Assembly (NCBI GenBank): GCA_000431315.1
Contig: HF989725.1
Location: 1 to 14,268, forward strand
DNA length: 14,268 nt
Origin: Brachyspira sp. CAG:484
GTDB lineage: Bacteria > Cyanobacteriota > Vampirovibrionia > Gastranaerophilales > Gastranaerophilaceae
Direction of reading: 5' to 3'
Within the stretch, counting starts at the first letter, position 1. Each line of letters starts with the position of its first letter. Below the pieces are notes generated by a model. The model made no database searches. It saw only the letters and a list, made by a program, of their open reading frames with translations, and was not told the origin of the DNA. Positions 1 to 6,275 of this stretch are shown in pieces. The position numbers and the translations under genes are program-made.

Positions 1-588
1 GCAACCAAGCTTAAAAAGTCTTATAGTGTGCTTGGACAAGCTGTTAAAATGTCTGAGCTAAAAAATGGTAGTGTTGACTACTGGGATTATACATTACCAG
101 CAAAAGAATTTTTCGATAAATATTTATCTGCTTATGTATCAATTAATAAAAGCACTATTTCAGATTTAAATATACGTTACAAATACTTAAACGGTAGTTC
201 ATGTACAGAAGCATTATGTAATTCCAATTCTTACTCAGTATTTCTTGCAGATGGAACATCTCTGACTATTTCTGATTATGCACTTTTTTCCAATGGCAAA
301 GTTGTTTCAATTGATATAAACGGATATAAAAACCCAAACACTTTAGGTAAAGACTTTTTCACATTTGCGATTATACAAAAGTATGGTCTTGCACCGTTTG
401 GGTATAAAAATTTTGGCGACTCATGGAATGAAGAAGAAGACAGTGTGAATCAAAGCTTTGGTGATTATAACAGAGATGTTCTGACTTCTAACGAGCAATA
501 TGCTTGTTCTAAAGGTAAGAGAGGTTTTTGGTGCGCTGCTTTAATTATAATGGATGGCTGGGAAATTAAGGATGATTACCCATGGTAA
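1..588 (+). CDS. Type IV pilin-like (prepilin-type) protein, 5'-truncated
   Basis: The reading frame is open to the first base of the window, so the gene starts upstream; the GTG at 28 is internal. At least 195 residues are visible. The first ones (ATKLKKSYSVLGQAVKM) match the stretch that follows the hydrophobic N-terminal helix in the complete pilin-like proteins at 6258-6941 and 13066-13752, so the missing part should be the FTLAEVLITLG prepilin helix. Around 313-360 it carries the motif DINGYKNPNTLGKDFF followed by LAPFG, which is shared by all four pilin-like proteins here. Cysteine pairs (near 202/217 and 511/532) could form disulfides in the exported globular domain. The end, DGWEIKDDYPW, resembles the NNWEIPAEDVW end of the protein at 13066. 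It is probably a minor pilin or pseudopilin exposed at the cell surface. The family call is firm; the exact role is unknown. No clear terminator follows it. Confidence 0.85.
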   Translation, partial: ATKLKKSYSVLGQAVKMSELKNGSVDYWDYTLPAKEFFDKYLSAYVSINKSTISDLNIRYKYLNGSSCTEALCNSNSYSVFLADGTSLTISDYALFSNGKVVSIDINGYKNPNTLGKDFFTFAIIQKYGLAPFGYKNFGDSWNEEEDSVNQSFGDYNRDVLTSNEQYACSKGKRGFWCAALIIMDGWEIKDDYPW

Positions 589-615
589 ATAATTATTAAA
601 TAATCCTTGTTACTC

Positions 616-643
616 TTGTATTTTAACCTTTACTACATATAAT
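616..643 (+). promoter_or_regulatory. Probable sigma-70-type promoter of the pgi-trxB unit
   Basis: A perfect -10 TATAAT lies at 638-643, with a partial -35 TTGTAT at 616-621 and 16 bp between them. Transcription would begin near 650, giving a leader of about 75 nt before pgi. The -35 is weak (3 of 6), so the call rests on the -10 and on its position in the 138-bp gap upstream of pgi. Confidence 0.55.
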
Positions 644-657
644 AAGTGTATCACTTA
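643..657. repeat. Inverted repeat at the expected pgi transcription start
   Basis: TAAGTG and CACTTA form a perfect 6-bp inverted repeat around a 3-base centre. It overlaps the last base of the -10 box and covers the expected start of transcription. This position suits a repressor site, or a hairpin at the very 5' end of the mRNA. A repeat this short could also occur by chance in AT-rich DNA. Confidence 0.4.
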
Positions 658-726
658 CGTGTTTATAAATAGCTAAAATGTGTTACTAAAGTTTATATAA
701 GAAAGGTTATTTTAAGAGGGTTAAAT

Positions 727-2115
727 ATGATTAGGTTGAACTGCCAGAATGTTGATGCCACGATTATTGGTCAAGAAAACGGTTTGGAGCTTGAGAAAGA
801 ATTTGATAATTATAAAGATACCATTGCAGGAATTATCACCGGCTTAAATCAAAGAAAAGACAAACCCGGTCAATGGCTTCAGTGGATGAATCTGGGCTAT
901 AATGAAGAAACCCTCTGGTATGTTAAAGAATATGCTTCTATGATTAAAGACCGTTTTGAAAATATTCTTGTGCTCGGCATAGGCGGTTCGGCTCTGGGCG
1001 GGCTTGCAGTGACGGAGGCTTTGCTCAAACCCTACTGGAACCTGTTGACTGATGAGCAGCGGGAAGGGCTTCCAAGAATATTCTTTTTAGATAATATTGA
1101 CCCTGATTCTATTTCCGGTCTGCTTGATATTTTAGATTTGAAAAAAACTTTAGTTAATGTAATTACAAAATCCGGCTCCACTGCTGAAACTATGTCGCAG
1201 TTTATGATTGTTAAAGACCGGTTAGAAAAAGAACTTGGCGATACATATCGTTATAATTTTGTTGCTACTACCGATAAGAAAACCGGTGTATTAAGACAGA
1301 TTGCTGAACAAGAAGGATACAAAACTTTTGTTGTTCCTGATGATGTCGGCGGAAGATTTTCTGTTTTCTCTGCTGTGGGTCTATTGCCTCTTGCATTGGT
1401 CGGAATTGATATTGATGCTATTGTAAATGGTGTTAAAGATATGGATTTGGCTCTGAAAAATACCGACATCAGAGAAAATATCGCTGCACAAAATGCTTTA
1501 ATTCATTACTTAATGGATACTAAGAAAGGTAAAAATCTGTCAGTTATGATGCCTTATTCAAGCAGATTAAAGTACGTGTCTGACTGGTATGTCCAGCTTT
1601 GGGCTGAATCTTTGGGTAAAAATAAAGATAAAAACGGTGCTGATGTGAATATCGGTCCAACTCCAATTAAGGCGCTCGGGGCAACTGATCAGCATTCGCA
1701 AATTCAACTATATAATGAAGGACCTAATAATAAAGTTATTAACTTTATAAGAGTTGAAGAATTTGATACAACTCTGGAAATCCCAAGAATTTTTGAATAC
1801 ACAGGCATAGGTTATCTTGGCGGAAAAACAATTAACCAGCTTATAAATGCAGAAGCAGATTCGACACGAGTTGCCCTTTCTGATTATTGCAGACCTACGG
1901 TAACTATTACTCTTCCTAAAGTTGACGGATATAATGTAGGACAGCTTTTGTATATGCTTGAAGTCCAGACTGCTATTGCCGGAGAGTTATATAATATAAA
2001 TACCTTTAACCAGCCGGGAGTTGAGCAGGCAAAAAATTACACATATGCACTGATGGGAAGAGCAGGGTATGAAGAGTCTGCGCAGGTGCTTCAGGAAAAA
2101 ATGACTGCTGTATAA
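727..2115 (+). CDS. pgi: Glucose-6-phosphate isomerase
   Basis: Interconverts glucose 6-phosphate and fructose 6-phosphate in the cytoplasm, linking glycolysis, gluconeogenesis and sugar storage. The 462 residues fit the shorter (about 450-residue) bacterial form. Visible motifs are GIGGSALGG of the first SIS sugar-phosphate-binding domain, TKSGSTAETM of the second, the signature DVGGRFSVFSAVG, the LWAESLGKNK segment with the likely catalytic Glu294, His323 in DQHSQIQ, and the C-terminal signature FNQPGVEQAK with Lys436. The start is supported by AAGAGGG 6 bases before the ATG. It is the first gene of a forward unit; the next gene begins 17 bases after its stop. No key residue appears to be missing. 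Confidence 0.97.
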   Translation: MIRLNCQNVDATIIGQENGLELEKEFDNYKDTIAGIITGLNQRKDKPGQWLQWMNLGYNEETLWYVKEYASMIKDRFENILVLGIGGSALGGLAVTEALLKPYWNLLTDEQREGLPRIFFLDNIDPDSISGLLDILDLKKTLVNVITKSGSTAETMSQFMIVKDRLEKELGDTYRYNFVATTDKKTGVLRQIAEQEGYKTFVVPDDVGGRFSVFSAVGLLPLALVGIDIDAIVNGVKDMDLALKNTDIRENIAAQNALIHYLMDTKKGKNLSVMMPYSSRLKYVSDWYVQLWAESLGKNKDKNGADVNIGPTPIKALGATDQHSQIQLYNEGPNNKVINFIRVEEFDTTLEIPRIFEYTGIGYLGGKTINQLINAEADSTRVALSDYCRPTVTITLPKVDGYNVGQLLYMLEVQTAIAGELYNINTFNQPGVEQAKNYTYALMGRAGYEESAQVLQEKMTAV

Positions 2116-2132
2116 TAATATAGACAAATATT

Positions 2133-2651
2133 ATGCTTAATGTAAAAAATATATTGAGAATGGGTTTAATCTTATCGCTTGTGTTTGCAGGCGGATTGAT
2201 AAGTTACGCCGATGAAAATTATACTTTGAAGGCTGGAGTGTCTCTGGTTGAAAAAGTTCCTTCTTCGTTTATGGGTACCTGGCGCGTTTCTGCAAAGTTA
2301 AAGAATACAGACAGCCCACAAAATTTTAAACAGACAAGTGTTGATATTTGGAACTTATCTAAAAAAGGAAGCGTCATAAATTTAAGCAATCCATTTACAG
2401 GTGCGAGTGCTTCAATCAATGTCAGCTATGTTGACGGGAGTTCTATAAAATTTACCAAAGTGGGGAATTATGATAATCAAAAGCTTACTGATACCGTTGA
2501 GATAAGTTTGAAGGGTGATACCTTTTCAGGTATAAATACTCTTACTCTTGTCACATATTCTGATATTGATAATTCTGTTATTAAAACAAAGCAGGCTGTA
2601 TATCAGCTTCGGGGAGAAAAAATTTCAGGTTCAAGTATAGTAGGAAAATGA
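2133..2651 (+). CDS. Small exported protein of unknown function
   Basis: A 172-residue protein whose family I do not recognise. The N-terminus is a typical signal peptide: Lys and Arg, then the hydrophobic stretch MGLILSLVFAGGLI, then a signal peptidase I-like site SYA|DE near residue 26. No lipobox cysteine is present and the mature part has no cysteine at all. The mature protein is polar, rich in Ser, Thr, Val and Lys, and alternates short hydrophobic stretches as in beta-strand-rich periplasmic domains. The region after FMGTWRVSAKL could suggest a lipocalin-like or other small beta-barrel fold, but this is only an impression. There is no good ribosome-binding site before the ATG; it lies 17 bases after pgi and 12 before trxB, so coupled translation in one operon is likely. 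Confidence 0.8.
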   Translation: MLNVKNILRMGLILSLVFAGGLISYADENYTLKAGVSLVEKVPSSFMGTWRVSAKLKNTDSPQNFKQTSVDIWNLSKKGSVINLSNPFTGASASINVSYVDGSSIKFTKVGNYDNQKLTDTVEISLKGDTFSGINTLTLVTYSDIDNSVIKTKQAVYQLRGEKISGSSIVGK

Positions 2652-2663
2652 GGATTATAAAAC

Positions 2664-3617
2664 ATGCGGCAAAGTTATGATTTTGACACAGTTATTTTAG
2701 GCGGAGGTCCGGCAGGACTGTCTGCTGGTATTTATGCAAGCAGAGGCGCTGTTTCAACAGCGTTAATAGATGTTAGTATGATGGGCGGTCAGCCTTCAAA
2801 TTATTTGGAATTGGAAAACTATCCCGGCTTTCCTGTTGTAGGCGGTTACGACTTAATGGAAAAATTTGAGGAGCATGCCGATAAATTCGGAGTACAAAAG
2901 TTTCCTATGCAGGAAATTGAAAAGATTGATTTACTGGCTGAGCCTAAAATTATAACAACTAAGGAAGCTGAATTTAGAGCAAAAACAGTTATTATTGCAA
3001 CCGGCGCTCAGCCAATGAAGCTAGGAGTTCCGGGAGAAAAAGAATTTGTCGGCCGCGGTGTAAGCTATTGTGCTGTCTGCGACGGGGCCTTTTATAAAGA
3101 TAAAATAGTTGCGGTTGTAGGCGGAGGTAATGCTGCGGTTGAAGAAGCAATGTACTTAACAAAATTCGCAAGCAAAGTTTATATTATACATAGACGTGAT
3201 GCCTTGAGGGCAGATAAGATTGTCCAGGAGCGTGCGTTTAAAAATGATAAAATTGAGTTTGTCTGGGATAGTATTGTGAAAGAAATTAAAGGTGAAAACC
3301 TCGTAAGCGCAGCGGTTCTGGAAAATGTAAAGACAGGAACTCAGAGCGAATTAGCGCTTGACGGCGTATTCCCTTATATAGGCATGGTTCCTAATGTCGA
3401 ATATATTTCAGGTCAGATTGAACAGGATGCACGCGGTTTTATTGTCACAGATGAAACCATGAAAACTTCGGTTGACGGTGTTTATGCCGTAGGTGATGTT
3501 CGAACAACACCTCTGCGGCAGGTTATCACCGCCGCTTCAGATGGTGCGGTCGGGGCCGTTTATGCCGTTAAGTATCTGGAAACTCTTGCAGAGGCAGAAG
3601 TTTCGCAAAAAGTTTAA
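2664..3617 (+). CDS. trxB: Thioredoxin reductase (NADPH)
   Basis: A flavoenzyme that passes electrons from NADPH through FAD and a redox-active disulfide to thioredoxin in the cytoplasm. The 317 residues are the usual length of the low-molecular-weight bacterial enzyme. Visible in order: FAD-binding GGGPAGLSAGIYASR, the ENYPGFP segment, the active-site pair Cys136-Ala-Val-Cys139 followed by DGAF, NADPH-binding GGGNAAVEEAMYL, the HRRDALRA stretch that in this family contacts the 2'-phosphate of NADPH, and the C-terminal FAD segment GVYAVGDVRTTPLRQ. The redox motif CAVC differs from the commoner CATC, a usual variation. An AGGA lies 9 bases before the ATG. It is the last gene of the pgi unit and a strong terminator begins at its stop codon. 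Confidence 0.96.
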   Translation: MRQSYDFDTVILGGGPAGLSAGIYASRGAVSTALIDVSMMGGQPSNYLELENYPGFPVVGGYDLMEKFEEHADKFGVQKFPMQEIEKIDLLAEPKIITTKEAEFRAKTVIIATGAQPMKLGVPGEKEFVGRGVSYCAVCDGAFYKDKIVAVVGGGNAAVEEAMYLTKFASKVYIIHRRDALRADKIVQERAFKNDKIEFVWDSIVKEIKGENLVSAAVLENVKTGTQSELALDGVFPYIGMVPNVEYISGQIEQDARGFIVTDETMKTSVDGVYAVGDVRTTPLRQVITAASDGAVGAVYAVKYLETLAEAEVSQKV

Positions 3618-3640
3618 AAAAGAGCCGAAAGGCTCTTTTT
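3617..3640. terminator. Bidirectional intrinsic terminator after trxB
   Basis: The stem AAAAAGAGCC / GGCTCTTTTT with a GAAA tetraloop runs into T residues on the forward strand and also, read in reverse, into a T tract. It overlaps the trxB stop and the stop of the reverse-strand gene at 3639, so it can end both converging transcripts. Confidence 0.9.
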
Positions 3641-3809
3641 ATTTGTTTATATCATCACGTTTGTTAGGACTTTTGGTAATTATAAGTTTGTTGCCCTCGA
3701 CAGTAAATTTTATAAGGTCAGTTTCAGGATTAATTTCAAGTAGTTTTAAAATGGTTGCATTAATAGCAATTGCCCAGCCGGTTCCATTTCTCATTAACTT
3801 TTTATCCAT
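3639..3809 (-). CDS. AbrB/SpoVT-like (MazE-type) DNA-binding protein
   Basis: A 56-residue protein. The core RNGTGWAIAINATILKLLEINPETDLIKF, then VEGNKLIIT, follows the swapped-hairpin AbrB pattern (K.GNS..I.IP...L..L.I..GD.V.....G..L.I). The frame is open further upstream to an ATG at 3896, but the extra 29 residues do not resemble the fold. The ATG at 3809 has AAGG 9 bases before it and is preferred. Such proteins are transition-state regulators or toxin-antitoxin antitoxins; no toxin gene adjoins it, so a solitary regulator is more likely. One oddity is that the usual GNS is GTGWA here. It converges on trxB and shares its terminator. Confidence 0.7.
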   Translation of the reverse strand: MDKKLMRNGTGWAIAINATILKLLEINPETDLIKFTVEGNKLIITKSPNKRDDINK

Positions 3810-3842
3810 AACTTTTAACCTTATTTTAAACTGATATTCGAC

Positions 3843-3871
3843 TTGACAATATAATAATTTATGTGTAATAT
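3843..3871 (+). promoter_or_regulatory. Promoter with perfect -35 driving an RNA with no protein gene
   Basis: TTGACA at 3843-3848, a 17-bp spacer, then TAATAT at 3866-3871, preceded by TGTG that may act as an extended -10. Expected start near 3878. No reading frame follows; the next element is an RNA-like structure and a terminator, so this promoter is taken as that of a small RNA. Confidence 0.6.
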
Positions 3872-3877
3872 TATTTC

Positions 3878-4026
3878 TAGACTTATGTTTAACCATTAAA
3901 TATATGTATATATATGCATATGCCAGTATCCGGTAAGAAGCTTTGGCTATAGGAATAGCCTATGTAAGCCGGAAGTCTGATTGATTTTCATAAATACTGC
4001 ACTACGATTATTGTGCAGTTTTTTTT
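3878..4026 (+). ncRNA. Candidate structured small RNA, about 150 nt
   Basis: This lies between a good promoter and an intrinsic terminator and has no reading frame. Pairing by eye gives a three-way junction: P1 AGACTT (3879-3884) with AAGTCT (3973-3978); P2 ATATGTAT (3902-3909) with ATGCATAT (3914-3921), including one G-U pair; P3 TCCGGT (3929-3934) with GCCGGA (3968-3973), which encloses an internal loop and the perfect hairpin GGCTAT-AGGA-ATAGCC (3945-3960). P1 and P3 compete for base 3973. The P3 arm is the GC-rich part of an otherwise AT-rich region, as expected for functional RNA. I compared it from memory with the SRP, 6S, purine, c-di-GMP, TPP and preQ1 patterns and found no match. It may be a free small RNA, or a riboswitch or attenuator ending early before pilT 358 bases downstream. 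Confidence 0.45.
3996..4026 (+). terminator. Intrinsic terminator of the candidate small RNA
   Basis: ACTGCAC (3996-4002) pairs with GTGCAGT (4013-4019) around a 10-base loop and runs straight into eight T. This is a textbook forward-strand terminator, although no protein gene precedes it. Confidence 0.8.
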
Positions 4027-4044
4027 CTGAAGCTGATAACAACG

Positions 4045-4074
4045 AAAAAAAAAAGTTGCCAGAAATTTGGCAAC
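4045..4074 (-). terminator. Reverse-strand intrinsic terminator with no obvious gene
   Basis: Read on the reverse strand, GTTGCCA and TGGCAAC form a 7-bp stem with a 6-base loop, followed by ten T (the A run at 4045-4054). It would end a reverse transcript starting somewhere in 4075-4380, or shield the small-RNA locus from antisense transcription. No protein gene on that strand feeds it. Confidence 0.6.
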
Positions 4075-4317
4075 ATTAAATAAACACGAGGATATTAAGA
4101 GAGAGAGTATAAAGTCTATTTTATATTTCGGCTCATATTTAATGAGAGATTGAGTATTTCGTTTGATTATCTATCCAATTAAATGTGTTTTTGAAATTTC
4201 CCTTACATTTATATAAAGTATTTTCATGGTTGAAAATTTACTTCTTGCTATTCTTTGTTACAATTTCTTAACAAAAATACCCTGTTATACGCCAAATATA
4301 CGATTTCTAAATAATTC
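4075..4317. other. AT-rich intergenic stretch upstream of pilT
   Basis: No protein gene is visible. Two inverted repeats stand out: ATTTTCA / TGAAAAT at 4220-4237 (4-base centre), and TTTGTTA / TAACAAA at 4254-4275 (8-base centre), about 43 bases before the pilT -35 box. They could be operator sites or chance repeats in AT-rich DNA. A purine-rich GAGAGAGAG run near 4099-4108 resembles a ribosome-binding site but has no frame behind it. Confidence 0.35.
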
Positions 4318-4346
4318 TTGTCATATCGAAAATATAATGCTATAAT
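4318..4346 (+). promoter_or_regulatory. Strong sigma-70-type promoter of pilT-recO
   Basis: TTGTCA (5 of 6) at 4318-4323, a 17-bp spacer, then a perfect TATAAT at 4341-4346. The expected start is near 4353, giving a leader of about 31 nt before the pilT ATG at 4384. The promoter covers the upstream extension of the pilT frame, which shows that the extension is not translated. Confidence 0.85.
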
Positions 4347-4383
4347 AAAAAATGTAGGTGAGAGAATATTAGATAGGATAGTT

Positions 4384-5481
4384 ATGGATTTTGATATTGA
4401 AGATTTTTTAAGAAAAGCAGTTTCTATTGCAGCATCTGATGTTCACTTGGCTGTTGGTGAACACCCGACTGTGCGTAAAGATGGCAAGATTTTAAAAATC
4501 AACATGCCGATTTTGACAGATGATGATATTGATCATGCGTATGAAGTTCTCTTGCCGAGAAGTGCAAAAGACAATTTGGAAAATGTTTATGATTTGGATT
4601 TTGCTTACGAAATACCAGGCTTTTCCCGTTTCAGGGTTAACTTAAGCCGCCAGTTAGGTAAAAATAAGCTCGTTATCAGGCTTATTCCTTACTATGTAAG
4701 AAAAATTCCTGAATTGAACCTCCCTGCTTCTATTGAGCAGTTTGCAAAATTAAACCATGGGCTTGTACTCGTTACAGGTCCTACCGGTAGCGGTAAATCT
4801 ACTACTATTGCTTCTATTATTGATTATATTAACTCTAATTATCCAAAACATATTATTACTATTGAGGATCCGATTGAGTTTATTTTTAATAACAAGAAAA
4901 GTATTGTTTCGCAACGTCAAATTCTGGTTGATACAGCTTCGTTCCCGGATGGTGTTAAGTATGCTTTAAGACAAGACCCGGATGTTATCTTTATCGGTGA
5001 AATCCGCGACAGAGAAACTATTTCTTCTGCTCTTAAGGCAGCTGAAACTGGTCACCTTGTTTTCGCTACTATTCACACTAATGACGCTGTTCAGACTGTT
5101 GACAGAATTGTAAACATGTATGAGCCTTCTGATAGAGATTTTGTAAGGCATCAGCTTGCTCAAATTCTCCGCGGTACAGTTTCTCAAAGACTTCTTCCGT
5201 TAAAAGATGGTTCCGGTCGCCGTCCTGCTTGTGAAGTTCTGGTTGTAACCTCTACTGTTAAAGATTTTATTGATAAAGATGAACTCGAAAAAATTTATGA
5301 TTTGGTTAAGACCGGCTCTTTCAACAGTATGATTACAATGAATATGTCTTTGTATAACTTATGTGTTAACGATTATATTACCGAAGAAGTTGCATTAAGC
5401 TTCTCTGATGACAAAAATGAACTTGCTCAGATGCTTAAAGGTGTATTCCATGGTACTGCCGGCGGTGCTGCGAGAGATTAG
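4384..5481 (+). CDS. pilT: Type IV pilus retraction ATPase
   Basis: A hexameric cytoplasmic ATPase of the secretion NTPase family that depolymerises pili at the inner-membrane base and drives twitching and DNA uptake. The frame is open from a TTG at 4318, but that TTG is the first base of the promoter. The ATG at 4384 has AGGA 5 bases before it and gives 365 residues, the normal PilT length. The N-terminal domain carries ASDVHLAVGEHPTVRKDG. Then come Walker A GPTGSGKST (Lys138), the Asp box ITIEDPIEF, Walker B DVIFIGEIRD (Glu206) and the His box GHLVFATIHTNDA (His224, His231). PilT is favoured over PilB by length and by AAETGHLVF. The expected AIRNLIRE-type C-terminal motif appears degenerate (YDLVKTGSFNSMITMN). 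recO begins 4 bases after the stop. Confidence 0.94.
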   Translation: MDFDIEDFLRKAVSIAASDVHLAVGEHPTVRKDGKILKINMPILTDDDIDHAYEVLLPRSAKDNLENVYDLDFAYEIPGFSRFRVNLSRQLGKNKLVIRLIPYYVRKIPELNLPASIEQFAKLNHGLVLVTGPTGSGKSTTIASIIDYINSNYPKHIITIEDPIEFIFNNKKSIVSQRQILVDTASFPDGVKYALRQDPDVIFIGEIRDRETISSALKAAETGHLVFATIHTNDAVQTVDRIVNMYEPSDRDFVRHQLAQILRGTVSQRLLPLKDGSGRRPACEVLVVTSTVKDFIDKDELEKIYDLVKTGSFNSMITMNMSLYNLCVNDYITEEVALSFSDDKNELAQMLKGVFHGTAGGAARD

Positions 5482-5485
5482 TTAA

Positions 5486-6247
5486 ATGGATAGTTTCGTT
5501 ACTGATGCTATTAATCTCAAATCTTATAACCTGAGTGAAGCTGATAAAATCATGGTGATGTACTCACGTGATAAGGGGCTTATTCGCGGTGTTGCTAAAG
5601 GCGTTAAAAAGCCTAAAAGCAAACTCGGTGCCAGAATGGATTTGCTTGTTGCAAATAAACTCATGCTCCACAAGGGTAAAAATCTTGATACTATATCTCA
5701 GGCTGAAGCTTTAAATACTTTTAACGCTACAAGACGTAATATGGATAAAATTTTTTATTCCATGTATATTTCTGAAGTGGTAAATAATTTTGGTGTAGAA
5801 GATGACCCTTGTTCGGCTGTAATTTTTGATTTGCTTTATGAAGCTTTGAGTACGGTTTCTGAAGCTGACAGTAAAGTCCGGATTTTGAATGCGGTTTTGA
5901 AATTCCAGCTAAAAATGATGCGTGTTTCGGGTTTTTCTCTGGAACTGGACAAATGCCTTTGCTGCGGTAAATCTATTGATGAAGAAAGCATGTATTTTTC
6001 CGGTCGTCTTGGCGGAGTCGTTTGCAAAGAATGCAACTCTCATTACGGGTTGACTGATATAATGCACTATAAGCTGCGAAATTTTATGTCTGCACTTGCA
6101 AATACTGAATTTGACGAGGTTTCAGAATACGAGGAAAAGGCTACAGAAAAAATTTGTCTTGTTTGTTTTGAACTTTTAAAAGCTTATATTGATTCTCATT
6201 CAGTCAGGAAATTTAATTCCACTGCTATTTTACAGGAAGTTGTTTAA
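5486..6247 (+). CDS. recO: DNA repair protein RecO
   Basis: A recombination mediator that, with RecR, loads RecA on SSB-coated single-stranded DNA in gap repair. The 253 residues are typical. The N-terminal 80 or so residues fit the OB fold (LKSYNLSEADKIMVMYSRDKGL, then RGVAKGVKKPKSKLG, a usual RecO pattern). The middle is helical. A four-cysteine zinc site, C157LCC160 with C180KEC183, fits the RecO C-terminal domain. The start lies 4 bases after the pilT stop, with purines of the pilT end (GCGAGAG) as a weak ribosome-binding site, so co-transcription and perhaps translational coupling with pilT are likely. There is no known functional link between the two beyond possible DNA uptake and recombination. 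Confidence 0.92.
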   Translation: MDSFVTDAINLKSYNLSEADKIMVMYSRDKGLIRGVAKGVKKPKSKLGARMDLLVANKLMLHKGKNLDTISQAEALNTFNATRRNMDKIFYSMYISEVVNNFGVEDDPCSAVIFDLLYEALSTVSEADSKVRILNAVLKFQLKMMRVSGFSLELDKCLCCGKSIDEESMYFSGRLGGVVCKECNSHYGLTDIMHYKLRNFMSALANTEFDEVSEYEEKATEKICLVCFELLKAYIDSHSVRKFNSTAILQEVV

Positions 6248-6254
6248 TTGCAGC

Positions 6255-6275
6255 AATTTACTTTGGTAAATTTTT
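6255..6275 (+). terminator. Possible weak terminator after recO
   Basis: AATTTAC (6255-6261) pairs with GTAAATT (6266-6272) around a TTTG loop, with T residues following. It starts 8 bases after the recO stop and lies within the 3' end of the converging pilin-like gene. The stem is AT-rich, so efficiency is doubtful. Confidence 0.45.

Noticed and set aside
3493..3834. Forward frame of 113 codons crossing the trxB end
   Set aside because: It overlaps trxB out of frame, runs through the terminator and the AbrB-like gene, and resembles no protein.
3878..4026. Candidate RNA as SRP RNA, 6S RNA or a known riboswitch
   Set aside because: It lacks the GGAA-type SRP loop with its symmetric internal loop, the long open-bubble hairpin of 6S RNA, and the conserved cores of the c-di-GMP, purine, TPP and preQ1 classes as I remember them.
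4177..4233. 18-codon reverse-strand frame (ATG AAA ATA CTT ...) upstream of the orphan terminator
   Set aside because: No ribosome-binding site before the ATG and no conserved feature; too short to support as a gene.
4384..5481. pilT-like gene as the assembly ATPase PilB or a GspE
   Set aside because: At 365 residues it lacks the extra N-terminal domain and the zinc-binding cysteines usual in PilB/GspE; the motif order fits PilT.
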